A stretch of 64,000 bases of DNA from Tethya wilhelma (lineage: Eukaryota; Porifera; Demospongiae; Tethyida; Tethyidae), in the NCBI GenBank assembly GCA_964030475.1, contig CAXIPT010000004.1, positions 3,801,598 to 3,865,597 on the forward strand, read 5' to 3'. A program made the position numbers and the translations under genes. This document shows, piece by piece, positions 54,179 through 64,000 of the stretch (within the stretch, counting starts at the first letter, position 1; each line of letters opens with the position of its first letter). The notes beneath the pieces are model-generated. The model did not search any database. It was not told the origin of the DNA and was given only the letters and a program-made list of their open reading frames with translations.

Positions 54179-55630
54179 TCATTCATTCTTTAATTGGATA
54201 TGTTCGTATTCATAAATCTGCTCATAAGGTTGAATTGCTTCATAATTATCCTCTTGGTCCACTACCAAAGGTGTTGTTTCAGTAATCAAATTTGGTTGCA
54301 CATATTCAATCCTATCATCTATTTCAGCACCACCTGAATGCTCCCGTCTTTCTTGTTTATCACTTCCAGTGCTTCTAGAAAGTTCTTTGGAGCTTGTTTC
54401 TAGCTGTTGGTCCAACAACCTCCTTGTGTGTGGCAATTCTTGTACTGCTTCATATCCATTTACAATTTCATACCGTTGTATTGCTTCATAACCACTTATG
54501 TGTTCATAGTCTCCGGTATGGTCTTGAATTGAAGGTAATCCAGGCGGATATCTTGAATCTAAATCCAACAATATTACAGGGGGATCTTTGCTACTTTCAG
54601 GGTTGTAATCAGCATGCAAGGAGTCCAATTCAGGGACTGTATGCATATGACACTCCCTTCCACTTTGTGACGATCTGGGATCATCAAAATCACGATCATG
54701 CGGATTAATAATATGATTGTTCATTATTGGGGATACTGAACCAGCTTGTTCGAATATGGAAGGAAAGTTTTCATTCCGTTCTTCATGATCAAAACGAACC
54801 TCGAAATTATCACGTTCAAAAGCAGACAGCAAATTTTCATTCTCTTCATTCACATGTGCCATATTGGCTGATGCACTCTCAGTTGAGCCTTGCTGTAGAC
54901 TTGCAACATTAGTCAATGGACTCATGATACCTGAGTTGCTTAGTACTTGTTGCTGTTGATGCAACACACTAGAATTCATGTTTTGTAGGTTAGTTCGAAA
55001 GTTGGTTGATACATTGTTAGGTTCTAAACTTAAAAGTGGCTCATCTGAACTTGCGATACTCTCTTGTTCCTCAATATCACTTTTTGGGTCTTCAGGGATC
55101 ACGAAGTTGGAGGCTAGGTTTTGTTCATCTCTTTGTCTGTGATTGTATGCTATATTGTTATTTATTAGTATTGTCGAATGGGGTGGTCCTAAAGGATGAT
55201 TTGGTATTGACAGTCCTACAATAGGGTGAGAGGGAAATGGTACTGAAAGATGATCATTTTGATGCGGAAGTTGTACTCTTTCAGGACAATGTGGTATTCG
55301 ACCTACAGCTGGACGAGGTGGAAGTGGGGGTAGTCTAACAGGAGGATGTCTTTGTCTCTGAAGTCTATAGATATCTTCATAAAGATGCTCTCCATGGGCT
55401 CCTTCATAATAGTCCTGATCTTGGTTGCGATGGCGACGCTTCCACAGGACTATTCTCCGAGCTAAGAACCCCAAGCAGCACAAACAAGCAATTATTGCTG
55501 CTATTATGATAAGAAAGATGATAACAAATAGAGCTACCCCTCCAAGATTGACAATTTGGCCTTCACCAGCTAGTACTGATGTTGGAAATACACGAGTTGT
55601 CACTTTATCAGCATTGGTTGCCATGTTCAT
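54179..55630 (-). CDS. single-pass membrane protein with ITAM-like tyrosine motifs
   Basis: Open frame of 483 residues. Residues about 29-57 are a strongly hydrophobic segment (GVALFVIIFLIIIAAIIACL) followed by RRIVLWKRRHR, so the short N-terminus would be outside and a long tail inside. The tail has a proline-rich SH3-ligand-like stretch (RLPPLPPRP), an acidic/Ser-rich middle, and near the C-terminus two clusters of YxxI/V motifs (DYEHISGYEAIQRYEIVNGY; later NYEAIQPYEQIYEYEHI). Phosphorylated YxxI/L pairs recruit tandem-SH2 kinases in ITAM receptors. Spacing here is tighter than the classical 6-8 residues. There is no signal peptide. A splice acceptor (tttatatag) just before the ATG means it may be the last exon of a longer receptor. 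Sequence identity to a named protein is not recognised. Confidence 0.75.
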   Translation of the reverse strand: MNMATNADKVTTRVFPTSVLAGEGQIVNLGGVALFVIIFLIIIAAIIACLCCLGFLARRIVLWKRRHRNQDQDYYEGAHGEHLYEDIYRLQRQRHPPVRLPPLPPRPAVGRIPHCPERVQLPHQNDHLSVPFPSHPIVGLSIPNHPLGPPHSTILINNNIAYNHRQRDEQNLASNFVIPEDPKSDIEEQESIASSDEPLLSLEPNNVSTNFRTNLQNMNSSVLHQQQQVLSNSGIMSPLTNVASLQQGSTESASANMAHVNEENENLLSAFERDNFEVRFDHEERNENFPSIFEQAGSVSPIMNNHIINPHDRDFDDPRSSQSGRECHMHTVPELDSLHADYNPESSKDPPVILLDLDSRYPPGLPSIQDHTGDYEHISGYEAIQRYEIVNGYEAVQELPHTRRLLDQQLETSSKELSRSTGSDKQERREHSGGAEIDDRIEYVQPNLITETTPLVVDQEDNYEAIQPYEQIYEYEHIQLKNE

Positions 55631-55999
55631 TCTCAGCTATATAAACTCAATAGGTATGTACAAATAAAAATGTATACATCTTCTTGAATAGTGAAGCTAT
55701 AAGCAAACTCGTAGCACATCTAAACTCCAACCTCCATGGCTCTAGATTCAGACAGTTTAGTCAATGTGAGATACATCACCTTACACCAATAGTGGTTAAC
55801 TTCGAATTCACTTAAGTTACGGGCATGGTATGACTTCACAAACTAAATTTCAACCAATAAAGAATGCATATTTACAATCAAAGCCATCACCACATCCTGT
55901 TCCAATCATATTATATTTATTCAAGCATGCATGCCCATTATGAGCATTGAGGATGTTATATCCAAAATAATGCTAATGATTATTATTGTAAATATCTGA
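55631..55999. other. 5' flank of the membrane-adaptor gene
   Basis: AT-rich; could contain the promoter or an upstream exon. Nothing definite. Confidence 0.4.
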
Positions 56000-57121
56000 G
56001 TGATTGCCGGTCAATTCTTATGTTTTGCCGGTACCCCTGTTCCCAGGTTATTTGGAGAGAACCTTCGTGAATTATTAAGTTATGGTCCTAGGGCCTACAG
56101 GACCAGGGGATATGTAGCTGTACATTTGAGTGAGCATCTTTATTTTGGGAGAGAAGTAAGTAAACAGCTCTATAAAACTCACCCTCTTTGGGGAATATCA
56201 TTGGTATACCCTAGATAAACCTGTCCAGCATCTCTGTTGGTTCTAAGTCTATGTTGCAAATTGGTGATGAAGTCTATAGGTGCTACGATAGGTGCCATTC
56301 ACTTATTCCAGGTCACCTCTGCTGTGAAAGGAGACAAGTTAAGAGTTGCTCTACTCAACAAGCCAGCTACCTGTCTGGTGCCAAGCATGTACAGGATTGT
56401 GGAACTTGCAAACTTGTTTGTGTTTTTGTTTTGACCCCAGCATTCATCCCCCTGGAGTTGGTCTAAATGTGTGTCCCTTTGTTGTTCTTGGAGACAATCT
56501 GCTCACATCCAGAACAGCTATGTACAAAGAGGACAGAAGCCCCTGATGGGTCTGTGTGTCTAGTGAAAGAGTGGACTAGACTCTAGGAAGAAAAAAATTA
56601 AATCTTGTATAAATATACTTTGTTTTGTTATTTTTAGGTGGATTGTGCAGTACGTTTATTTAGTTTTTGTGTTCTAGCATTATAAAGCTAGCTATTCTCT
56701 CCCATGAGGAGTCATAATAGAAGGAGAGAAGAAGATGATAGAAAAATACCTGTTCTTAATCAGAAGTAACAAAGTTACGTAATCCGTTTGGTGTATACAT
56801 GCTCATTCAGGCCGAGTTGACCCATGCACTATGGCAGGGAATATAGCACAATAGCGAGGAGGTCACATGTATGAAGCATCATCAACAGCCTACAACCAAG
56901 TTGTACCTACCATCGTTGCAAAATCTTTTGAGACAGTGCATGGGTCCACTGCTTCAACTGCCCCCGATAACACCTTTTTCCACGATCACTCAATGACATG
57001 GCTATCACGTTTTAACAGTGAAGAGGGTTACTTTGACTCTAAGTTTAGTAGTGAACCCTACAAAGTGCATTTGAACCCCAAGCTAAATCCAGGACACAGT
57101 GACTCTACAACCCTCTTCTAA
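56000..57121 (+). other. unassigned coding-like stretches
   Basis: Short plus-strand frames occur at 56000-56218 (RLFGENLRELLSYGPRAY), 56251-56466 (Cys-rich: CYDRCHSLIPGHLCC) and 56867-57121 (SMTWLSRFNSEEGYF). None joins cleanly to another. They may be decayed transposon or gene remnants. No domain recognised. Confidence 0.25.
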
Positions 57122-59290
57122 CTCTTTTTTTGTAGACTAGCCGTGACAAGTCACTAATAAACAAGTGAAGATGCCTTCATATTGAAGTCTATGAGAGTTG
57201 AACCACACTGCACTCCTTAGAGGCTATAATATTATATCCACTTTGTTATAGTTTGGACAAAGTAGGCCTGACTTGGACCACAATCGTAATACATAAATAT
57301 GATGGTAACTCTAGATTTGATTCAGTAGGTTTTTCAAGTGCTCTACATCTGCATTTCTATTAAAACTATATAGCTAAAGCTACCAAATGACCTTCAGAAT
57401 TGAATTCAGCACTATGTTGACTTTGTGTGATCTGAAGATGTTGATACAGCAAATAAGAGAACAGATTTGATACAATGTAAGTGATCTGCTTTAGTCAAAC
57501 CAGGTCGAAAGGTCACCAAAGTTTCTGGTGATTCAGTTGAGGGTGTAGTTGAATAGAAATATTTCATTGCTAAGCTCTCCTCTGATTGCTATTACTAGGT
57601 AATGCTATATATATGCATCCTTGGGGCAAGCACAAGCAAGCCGGAAGTTTTATATGCAGAATATCTTGTGTATATATGGGTTTAAAAGCAGAGGAGGTAC
57701 GAAAGCATCAAAATTTCACCTGATTTTCAGTGAAATTCTTGTGATTTTATGGCATTTCATAGAGCACATATGACTTTTAGCTATTGCAAACTTCTTGAAC
57801 ATCTTTACAGAGCTTTTCCAGTAACGGATATAGATCAGAAAATCAGTTTGGGTACCACTCAAGTGCTTCAGCAAGTCTCCATCCCTCTGACCAAAAAGTT
57901 AATTACCATTTCTTAATGGTAACCTTGCATGATTTAGGATGCTTTATCAAACATTTTTAGTGCTGTCAATATTTGTGACAAAAGGTAGTATCATTGCTAT
58001 TGCATGCAATAATGTATCTGTATAGCAGGTTGTCCTTGCTGTTTGTTTATCTGGTATGAAAACTAAGGAGTGACTTGCGGTCCCCCTGTGAGCCCAGCTG
58101 TCCAAATCTTTGTGTTGCAAAAATTCCCTAAATTACATGCAAATATTAATAATAACTATATGTATACAATCTGCAGACTCTCAAATTTCAGCTGGTGGAC
58201 AGCGATGTACTAATAGTACTAGCTGTCATTGTGGGTATCGTGAAAATTTTGGAAATGTTTATACAATGTAAGTCATCACATACTATACGTATAATTATGT
58301 GCAATTAACTATATATAAATACAAGACTTAGTACAAAAAAGGTACGTAACAAGAACATAATATGAATGGCCAAATGATCATAACAAAGTGAGTATAAGTG
58401 TTTCTTTGCATGTGTCTCACGTATATTATTCATCCCTAAGGCTAGTTCAATGACATAATTTTATTATTATTGTAATAATTATTACAGACACAAGAATTAC
58501 CTCCTCAATCAATCAAAAAGCCATTCTGGCATCTATCTTGCATGCTGCAGTTAATAAGTATAATATCTCCTAGGAGATAGGTTTTAGCGGTACAGGAAAA
58601 AAACACAGTATGCATGCGCATAGTAATCAGGTGTGCATTCAATGGGAAGCATCAATTTAGTGTAGCAGGGTAGAAAGCAGGACCAAAACGCTAGCTTTTC
58701 ACCGAAAAACGGAAGCCTATCGACTCCAAAAAGGTAAGGAGCTGAGAGCATTGAATCTAGGAACCCACTGGTTCAAATTTGCTAGCTTGGAATCAGCTGA
58801 TGGCTCTGCTTGCTGTACAGCCCAGCCATTTGAAAGCACTAGGAAGATCGAGCCAGGAGCAGCGAGTAGGCTTGCTAGACCACTGGCCACTAGCAGTACC
58901 ATGCAGACCAAAGAAGCTTGTTCTAGAAGCTGTTATAGCCATGCAGTGTCAAACATTCACTGTCTGTATAATGACACATGACATGTACACAAAAAGAAAC
59001 CCCTTGTAGTGCTGAACAATCATGAAAGAAAAGAAAATGAAACAAAGTGTTATTGGAAAAGATTTGCCACTGTCAATGGGGAGACTGGCAGGCATTGTGT
59101 GTGTTTGCATGTATTTTATGTTTGTGTGTTTTTAAAAATCTCCACTGTTCCAAAAACAGCCTCATAGCAGAGCTGTATTGTGTTTACATTACACCTATTC
59201 ATTAATTTAGGTGCAGTGACATAGCACAGAGGTTGCTAAACTATAACCATTGCACCTCTTGTTAGTGTGTACACTGTATGAATAATAATA
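57122..59290. other. intergenic, decayed repeats
   Basis: agatgccttcatattgaagtc and gattcagtaggttttt near 57170-57340 recur in diverged form near 59620-59750, so a dispersed repeat is present. ggggcaagcacaagcaagcc at about 57622 resembles a decayed Helentron end. No gene supported. Confidence 0.4.
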
Positions 59291-59292
59291 AT

Positions 59293-59470
59293 ACCGTAAA
59301 TCTGGAAAATTTCGCTGTCGTTTATATTTCACGGTTCGAGGTTTCCGCGAAAAATGAAAACACGAAAATTAGGTATAATACAAACGATGTTCCTACGTAT
59401 ATATATTTCTTTCAGTAAACCACGAAAAATAGATAATGCAGAAAAATTAAACGTGAACATTTTAACACAT
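59293..59470. mobile_element. degenerate TACCGTA-type MITE fragment
   Basis: Begins taccgtaaatctggaaaattt and carries ccgcgaaaaatgaaaacacg, words typical of the other MITEs here; no matching right end is evident. Confidence 0.4.
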
Positions 59471-60990
59471 GTGCAAGTTTCTGGACTTTGGTAATAGTAT
59501 ATCATTCAAAAACTCTTCTTATGCTGACTACAATGCATGATGCTAACCTTTTCTTTGTATGACACATTACTAGCGAACAATATGCAAAAGTATCAAAAAG
59601 ACCATAGAAAGGCCACATAAGATGCCTTTATATCGACGTCTAGGAGGGTTGGCCAAGACATACACTAAAGGATATTCATTTCGTTGTAATTTTCACAGCC
59701 ACAATCGTATATATGACAATGCTCACTGTACATTTTGATTCAGTAGGTTTTTTAAACGAAGAGGCGTCACAACTATTTGACTCTTTTCTTGGAGAGTCGC
59801 ACATAGGAACTAGAGGTTGACAAGAACACCATCAAATTAGAGTTGAAGATTTTAAAATAGTCAGAAATTGTGATGGTGAAGTGAGCTGGATTGAGGGTCT
59901 GACAAAAACATACCAAGGTGGTTTGAAAAAATGACCAAGAAGTGTTTCACAGAAGCTAGTCGCTATTCGTGGAGCAGGATGTCTGATTTCAACAGTAGTG
60001 AAGCTATTGTCCAAAAGAGTTGGCATCATCTGGTCAGCTTTATAACTTCATTAAGAAAACCGTGAAACTAGAGTGAAGCTAGTGTCTGTTTTAGCAAGAC
60101 TGCTCTCGGATTGAACGCAATAGACAAGTTGATCGATGAAATTGCTACTAAGGTTAAAAAGAGGTTTACAAATCATTCTTTCCGGTAAACTACTGTCCCA
60201 AAATGAAAGCACCACTGGTGCACAAGCCTCGACTCATTCAACTAGCTAGTGCACTTAATACATACACTGTGTAAAAGAGGTGAATGAAGAAAACTAATAG
60301 GCCGCCATCATAATACATAGACGGTTATACCGTTGCTGCCTCTGATGAAACACAGTGAGTAGAAGACCGTGGCACAGACTGAATGCTTAGCTGCATAGCT
60401 ACTGAGCATATTAGCTGGGCTACCTAAACCAGTCTATGATAATCAGTAACCCAGCTTGCATAACAGATACAGGCTGGCATGCAGCTGAGCTAGCTAGCCA
60501 CACAGAAGCATGCCAAATTATACATCTATATGCTTATAAGGCCAACTCTTGTCTGTCTTACCAAGCAGCACTGACAAAGAGCAACAGCAACAGCAGCCAC
60601 GCAGCTGCTTCCATTCAACATGAATTCTAGATAACGCACACCAAATCAATGGGTAGAAGCTAAGCACACTAAAGCTTAACTACAGCGTTTTGAATAGCAA
60701 AAATATACAGATTTATGAATGTAAGTACCATCAGTTGTGTCGCTAAAGCTGCCTTTTTGAGATTACAGACAGACAAAATGACTACCATAATCCTCTGCAC
60801 GATGTGCGTGTAAACAGCCTACATCAGTGCAACAACAAGAACCAAAAGTACTCTTGTGTTTCAAAACTGTACGTTTAAAAACTGCTTTCAATCTGCATAC
60901 ATGCAGTCATCAATCATGCTCCTCCAACGTATCCACCCTCCATCAATTTGTCATACATGTTAATGAGATCGAAGAAAGTATTAAGTCTTG
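59471..60990. other. intergenic, no gene seen
   Basis: Contains the second copy of the dispersed repeat noted near 57.2 kb. Otherwise unique; open frames are short and composition is not coding-like. Confidence 0.4.
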
Positions 60991-60994
60991 GAAA

Positions 60995-61330
60995 GCAGTT
61001 CCAACCCAGTGGTGAAGTGTTTTCTTGGAAAGCACGACCAGTGCACATTCTGTGATCATTCCTCTAGTAGTGGACATCGAAAGAAGCAACTTCCAGATCA
61101 AAGTGCACATGATCACATTCATTCTATAGCACCCACAAGTTTCTTCAATGCACAGAGTCCAAACACATGTATGCAGTCTGAATGTGAATCTGAGTCCATG
61201 CGAGATGTGTTCAAAGATGCTTGACTTGTAAAACTCTTGTATGCATGAACTGCTTGTGCGTGCACAAAGAGAACTTATCGTTACCAGAAATGCTCCATAC
61301 AACAGTGGACATCAATACAACGCCCACTAC
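60995..61330 (+). pseudogene. cysteine-rich coding remnant, possibly transposon-derived
   Basis: Plus-strand reading gives CTFCDHSSSSGHRKK, a Ser/Glu stretch, then after a frame change RCLTCKTLVCMNCLCVHKEN. Paired CxxC motifs near a C-terminus recall zinc clusters of DDE transposases such as piggyBac, but this is only a resemblance. Confidence 0.3.
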
Positions 61331-61585
61331 AACTAAAAATTTGAATATGCTAATTTTATGAATATTGATTAGTTTTGCGTAAAAGCGACTTACAAGGATC
61401 AGCCTCCACTTCTCTCACTTGAATGGATGAAAGAAAGGGCTACTAAGCAAGAATCAACTNTCCAACAAACCAGGCTCTGTCCATGAAAGCATTCTATGGT
61501 CTAAACTGCGAGTAGTGAGAAAGTGAATTAAAACTTTAAGTTAATGAAAGTTAATGATAATTTTCACAACAAATGTATAAATATA

Positions 61586-61809
61586 TACCGTAAATCTTCT
61601 AAAAATTCGGCGCAAAAAAATTAAATACGTTTGAGCTTTGCCGAATTTTTAAAGATTATTCATCGCATGTGCCACGTGTGCATGCTCAATTGCATATGTT
61701 AGTATATACACATGACGACCTTTTCCGAAAAATTAGAGGTAAATTCAATAAATCTGGTAAAGGGTGCCGAATAATAAGAGGTGACGAATTTTTAGAAGAT
61801 CTACGGTAC
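61586..61809. mobile_element. 224-bp TA-flanked MITE, second family
   Basis: Ends ccgtaaatcttctaaaaatt and the inverse of ccgtagatcttctaaaaatt, flanked by TA. One mismatch in the first 24 bp. Related in its first bases to the CCGTATAGCGGG family but distinct. Confidence 0.88.
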
Positions 61810-61823
61810 ATAGCCAGTGAATC

Positions 61824-62480
61824 ATGCTTTTTGGAGACCATATAGTGGCAGAAAAGGTTCCCTTCAGTTTCATCTTTAAAGAAGGAGAAGAGTTTCGTCC
61901 ATCTCCATTTGTCTATGTCACCAACCTATGGGATAAACTTGAGGTACTAATTATGGTATTATACAAGGTCAAGTACATAATGTACCATAAATATTGTACA
62001 TTTTAGCAATGATTGCCTCTATTGGCATGATGACCAAATCCCTTCGGATGAGATTTGGGTAAAGGTTGGTGGAGAGAAGGGTGGTGGTGACACATTTAAG
62101 ATGTGTTTTCAACTAGTAAACACCAAGACACCCAACTCACCGAGAAACACCTGTGTATTTGGGATCTTTGAGGCCTCTGACTCTGTGACTAACCTCAAGG
62201 TTATTGGAGATAGGTTTGGTGAAGACGTTTGCAACTCCTGATTCAATCATATGGGCTTTCAGGAGCTTCTGGTAGTGTTTTTTTTCCTGTTTCAAGGTTC
62301 CAAAATTTCATCATTCAGCGTGATATTTATTTAGGTCGTCACTGTTACTTGTGGTGTAACATTAAGAGCTCAAGCCTAACTGTTGATTCTTCCATTTGTG
62401 GTCCAGTAGTCTCTCGTTCCTTGTTGACTCTTGCATCAGATTCGAGCGAGTTTTGTAAGAGATGGAGGGGACAATAACTT
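61824..62480 (+). pseudogene. decayed multicopy protein of invertebrate transposon-like type
   Basis: Blocks on the plus strand: VPFSFIFKEGEEFRPSPFVY (61850-61910); after a probable intron, LYWHDDQIPSDEIWVKVGGE, GGGDTFKMCFQLVN and NTCVFGIFEASDSV, ending at a stop near 62241; then, in another frame, SYGLSGASG and, after unrelated residues, YLWCNIKSSSLTVD. I recall this order of blocks from a large uncharacterised family in cnidarians and sponges that behaves like a transposon gene. Frame changes and an in-frame stop show it is inactive. Confidence 0.55.
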
Positions 62481-63164
62481 CACAACAATGTCATCAGAGA
62501 GCCCTTTTTTCCCGTTTCTATACAATATATTAAATCACTACAAACAGTCACACACCACAATCCTTACATTATATAATGAAGGCACCAAGGTGCTTACCCT
62601 AGCATAAGAATACATTGTCAATCTAGCTTCCAGTACAATGAACAGTGGACCCAGCAGAGGATACTGAGCTACAATTACTACTTTAACCATGACTTCAGGA
62701 CGGATGCCCTGCCGGACCAGTATTGGTAGCCTGACCGAGAATATTTGGTCACTAACAATGATCTGATTATCTAAATGGTTAACTGCAAAGATATAGTTAG
62801 AGTACTAGCTGGCAAGTTCACATATGACTCAGTGATTGTTTATCAGCCTATTATCAGCTCTGTCATGCCTTGGATTCATTAAAAACATCCTTATAATATG
62901 CCAAAACAGCGTGGTTAATAAGAGTGTAGTATTATTGCGCGCTAAATTTACCTTCAAAGTAGTTAGTTGCCCCTCAATGCTCAACTCCTGCATGCTTTTG
63001 CCTAGCTTATTCTAAATAACGCACACTAAGAAATGGGGGTGATTAGCAGGTGTGGCCTCGAAGCTTAGTGCTCAGAGGGGCTGAAAAGCCTCAGATCTCA
63101 GGAACTATAGGGTTTTGTTGAATGCTACGAGTAATTTTTTTAGATAACAAGTAGCAAAAATTTT
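62481..63164. other. intergenic, no gene seen
   Basis: agtgctcagaggggctgaaaag at about 63069 resembles an inverted fragment near 39895, a minor dispersed repeat. Confidence 0.4.
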
Positions 63165-64000
63165 AAAAAATTAGCAGGGCAGTGCTGAAAGTATTGGAAC
63201 AAGGCATGTCTCAATTTCGGGCACATGACTACTTCATTTTCATTTTTGATCCCTCAATTATTGTTGTCAATGGTTTCAGAATTACTATATATCTGTAGAT
63301 GAAGTTTATCAGGTGAGCAACAGTATCACATACTAATGGTTCAAATTCTTGCCAATCTTATCACTTGGCTAAATAGTGGAATAAAGTATAGCAGGCAGGA
63401 TTAGATTATACTGCCCATGACTTGAACACAAAAAAAATGAAGTAGTCATGTGCCCGAAATTGAGACATGCCTTGTTCCAATACTTTTTACAGCACTACAC
63501 TGCTAATTTTTTAAAATTTTTGCTACTTGTTCATTAACTTTTTTCAACACTACAGTGCATGTGAAGACTGCCATTAGAGACTAGTTAGTCCCTACAAAAA
63601 GCTTGAGTAGGCATGCAGCATAGCTACATGCATTGTAATGCTAGAATAACTAATGCGCATGCGTGTTCAATAACACGTGGATAAATAATGAATGACCTTT
63701 GAACTCTACCTGCAGGAAGATTGCTACGTTGAAATACATGAATTTATATGCTAAGTTTCAAAGCTTTCTAGTTTTTGTTTAGGCTTATTTATGATGAAAA
63801 CGAGTATCAAGGAACGCAGTTCCCTTGAAAAGGACTTACCTAGTGCTGTCAAAGTTGGCTCCACACTTTCTGCCAGTTCTCTGGAAACCGTGTTCAAGTA
63901 AGTCAGTCAGTACGTACGTACGTACGTACGTACGTAAATACGTTAGGAGAACAAAAATGGCACTATTGTGGCTTCCCACTAGCGCTCTCTACGAGTGCCC
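63165..64000 (-). mobile_element. dispersed repeat, copy B (runs off the window)
   Basis: Inverted relative to 25170-25855 and sharing its blocks in order. It has an internal inverted repeat (ggaacaaggcatgtctcaat and inverse at about 63440-63480) and a (TACG)n tract at about 63911-63938. The repeat continues to the window edge, so its end is unseen. Confidence 0.85.

Noticed and set aside
1..64000. tRNA or rRNA genes
   Set aside because: Looked for cloverleaf-like and rRNA-like stretches while reading; none convincing. A tRNAscan-SE run would settle it.

Overview
The window looks like nuclear DNA of an early-branching animal, most likely a demosponge. Genes have short GT-AG introns. The domain set (TRAF6-like RING/zinc fingers, Death domain, Calx-beta, somatomedin B, kelch, tyrosine-kinase-like catalytic motifs) is metazoan. 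The intergenic DNA is AT-rich and full of small inverted-repeat elements and dinucleotide arrays. The species is inferred from gene content only. Exon models were built by hand from splice signals and reading phase, so junctions are predictions.

Layout. 0-5 kb: an 80-bp minisatellite, a decayed LINE, a broken zinc-ribbon gene, a 9-bp minisatellite. 4.9-6.0 kb: a few minus-strand exons with decapeptide repeats. 7.27-11.99 kb: a nearly complete Ty3/gypsy retrotransposon with 364-bp LTRs. 12.0-19.6 kb: a minus-strand secreted or surface protein of seven Calx-beta repeats with a somatomedin-B cassette. 22.85-26.79 kb: a plus-strand kinase / coiled-coil / kelch fusion gene in eight phase-0 exons. 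27.67-43.68 kb: a minus-strand RING plus TRAF-zinc-finger gene that has no MATH domain and instead encodes a domain resembling MED25 ACID/SPOC folds, followed by a 900-residue Pro/His/Gln/Ser-rich tail. 44.74-52.09 kb: three tandem intronless ankyrin-Death paralogues (one truncated, one pseudogene, one intact). 52.2-53.9 kb: a TTAA-flanked miniature element and a Helitron2/Helentron-like element. 54.18-55.63 kb: a single-pass membrane protein with an SH3-ligand-like stretch and repeated YxxI/V (ITAM-like) motifs. 55.6-64 kb: mostly decayed transposon-like sequence.

How the genes may work together. Several neighbours have signalling-adaptor features of innate immunity: TRAF-like ubiquitin ligase, ankyrin-Death adaptors, a kinase-kelch protein and an ITAM-like membrane scaffold. 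The TRAF-like and first ankyrin genes are divergent about 1 kb apart and could share a control region. A shared pathway is inference. The most unusual items are the kinase-kelch fusion, the RING/TRAF-ACID-like fusion, the ITAM-like scaffold, and the somatomedin-B exons set between the two half-exons of one Calx-beta repeat.
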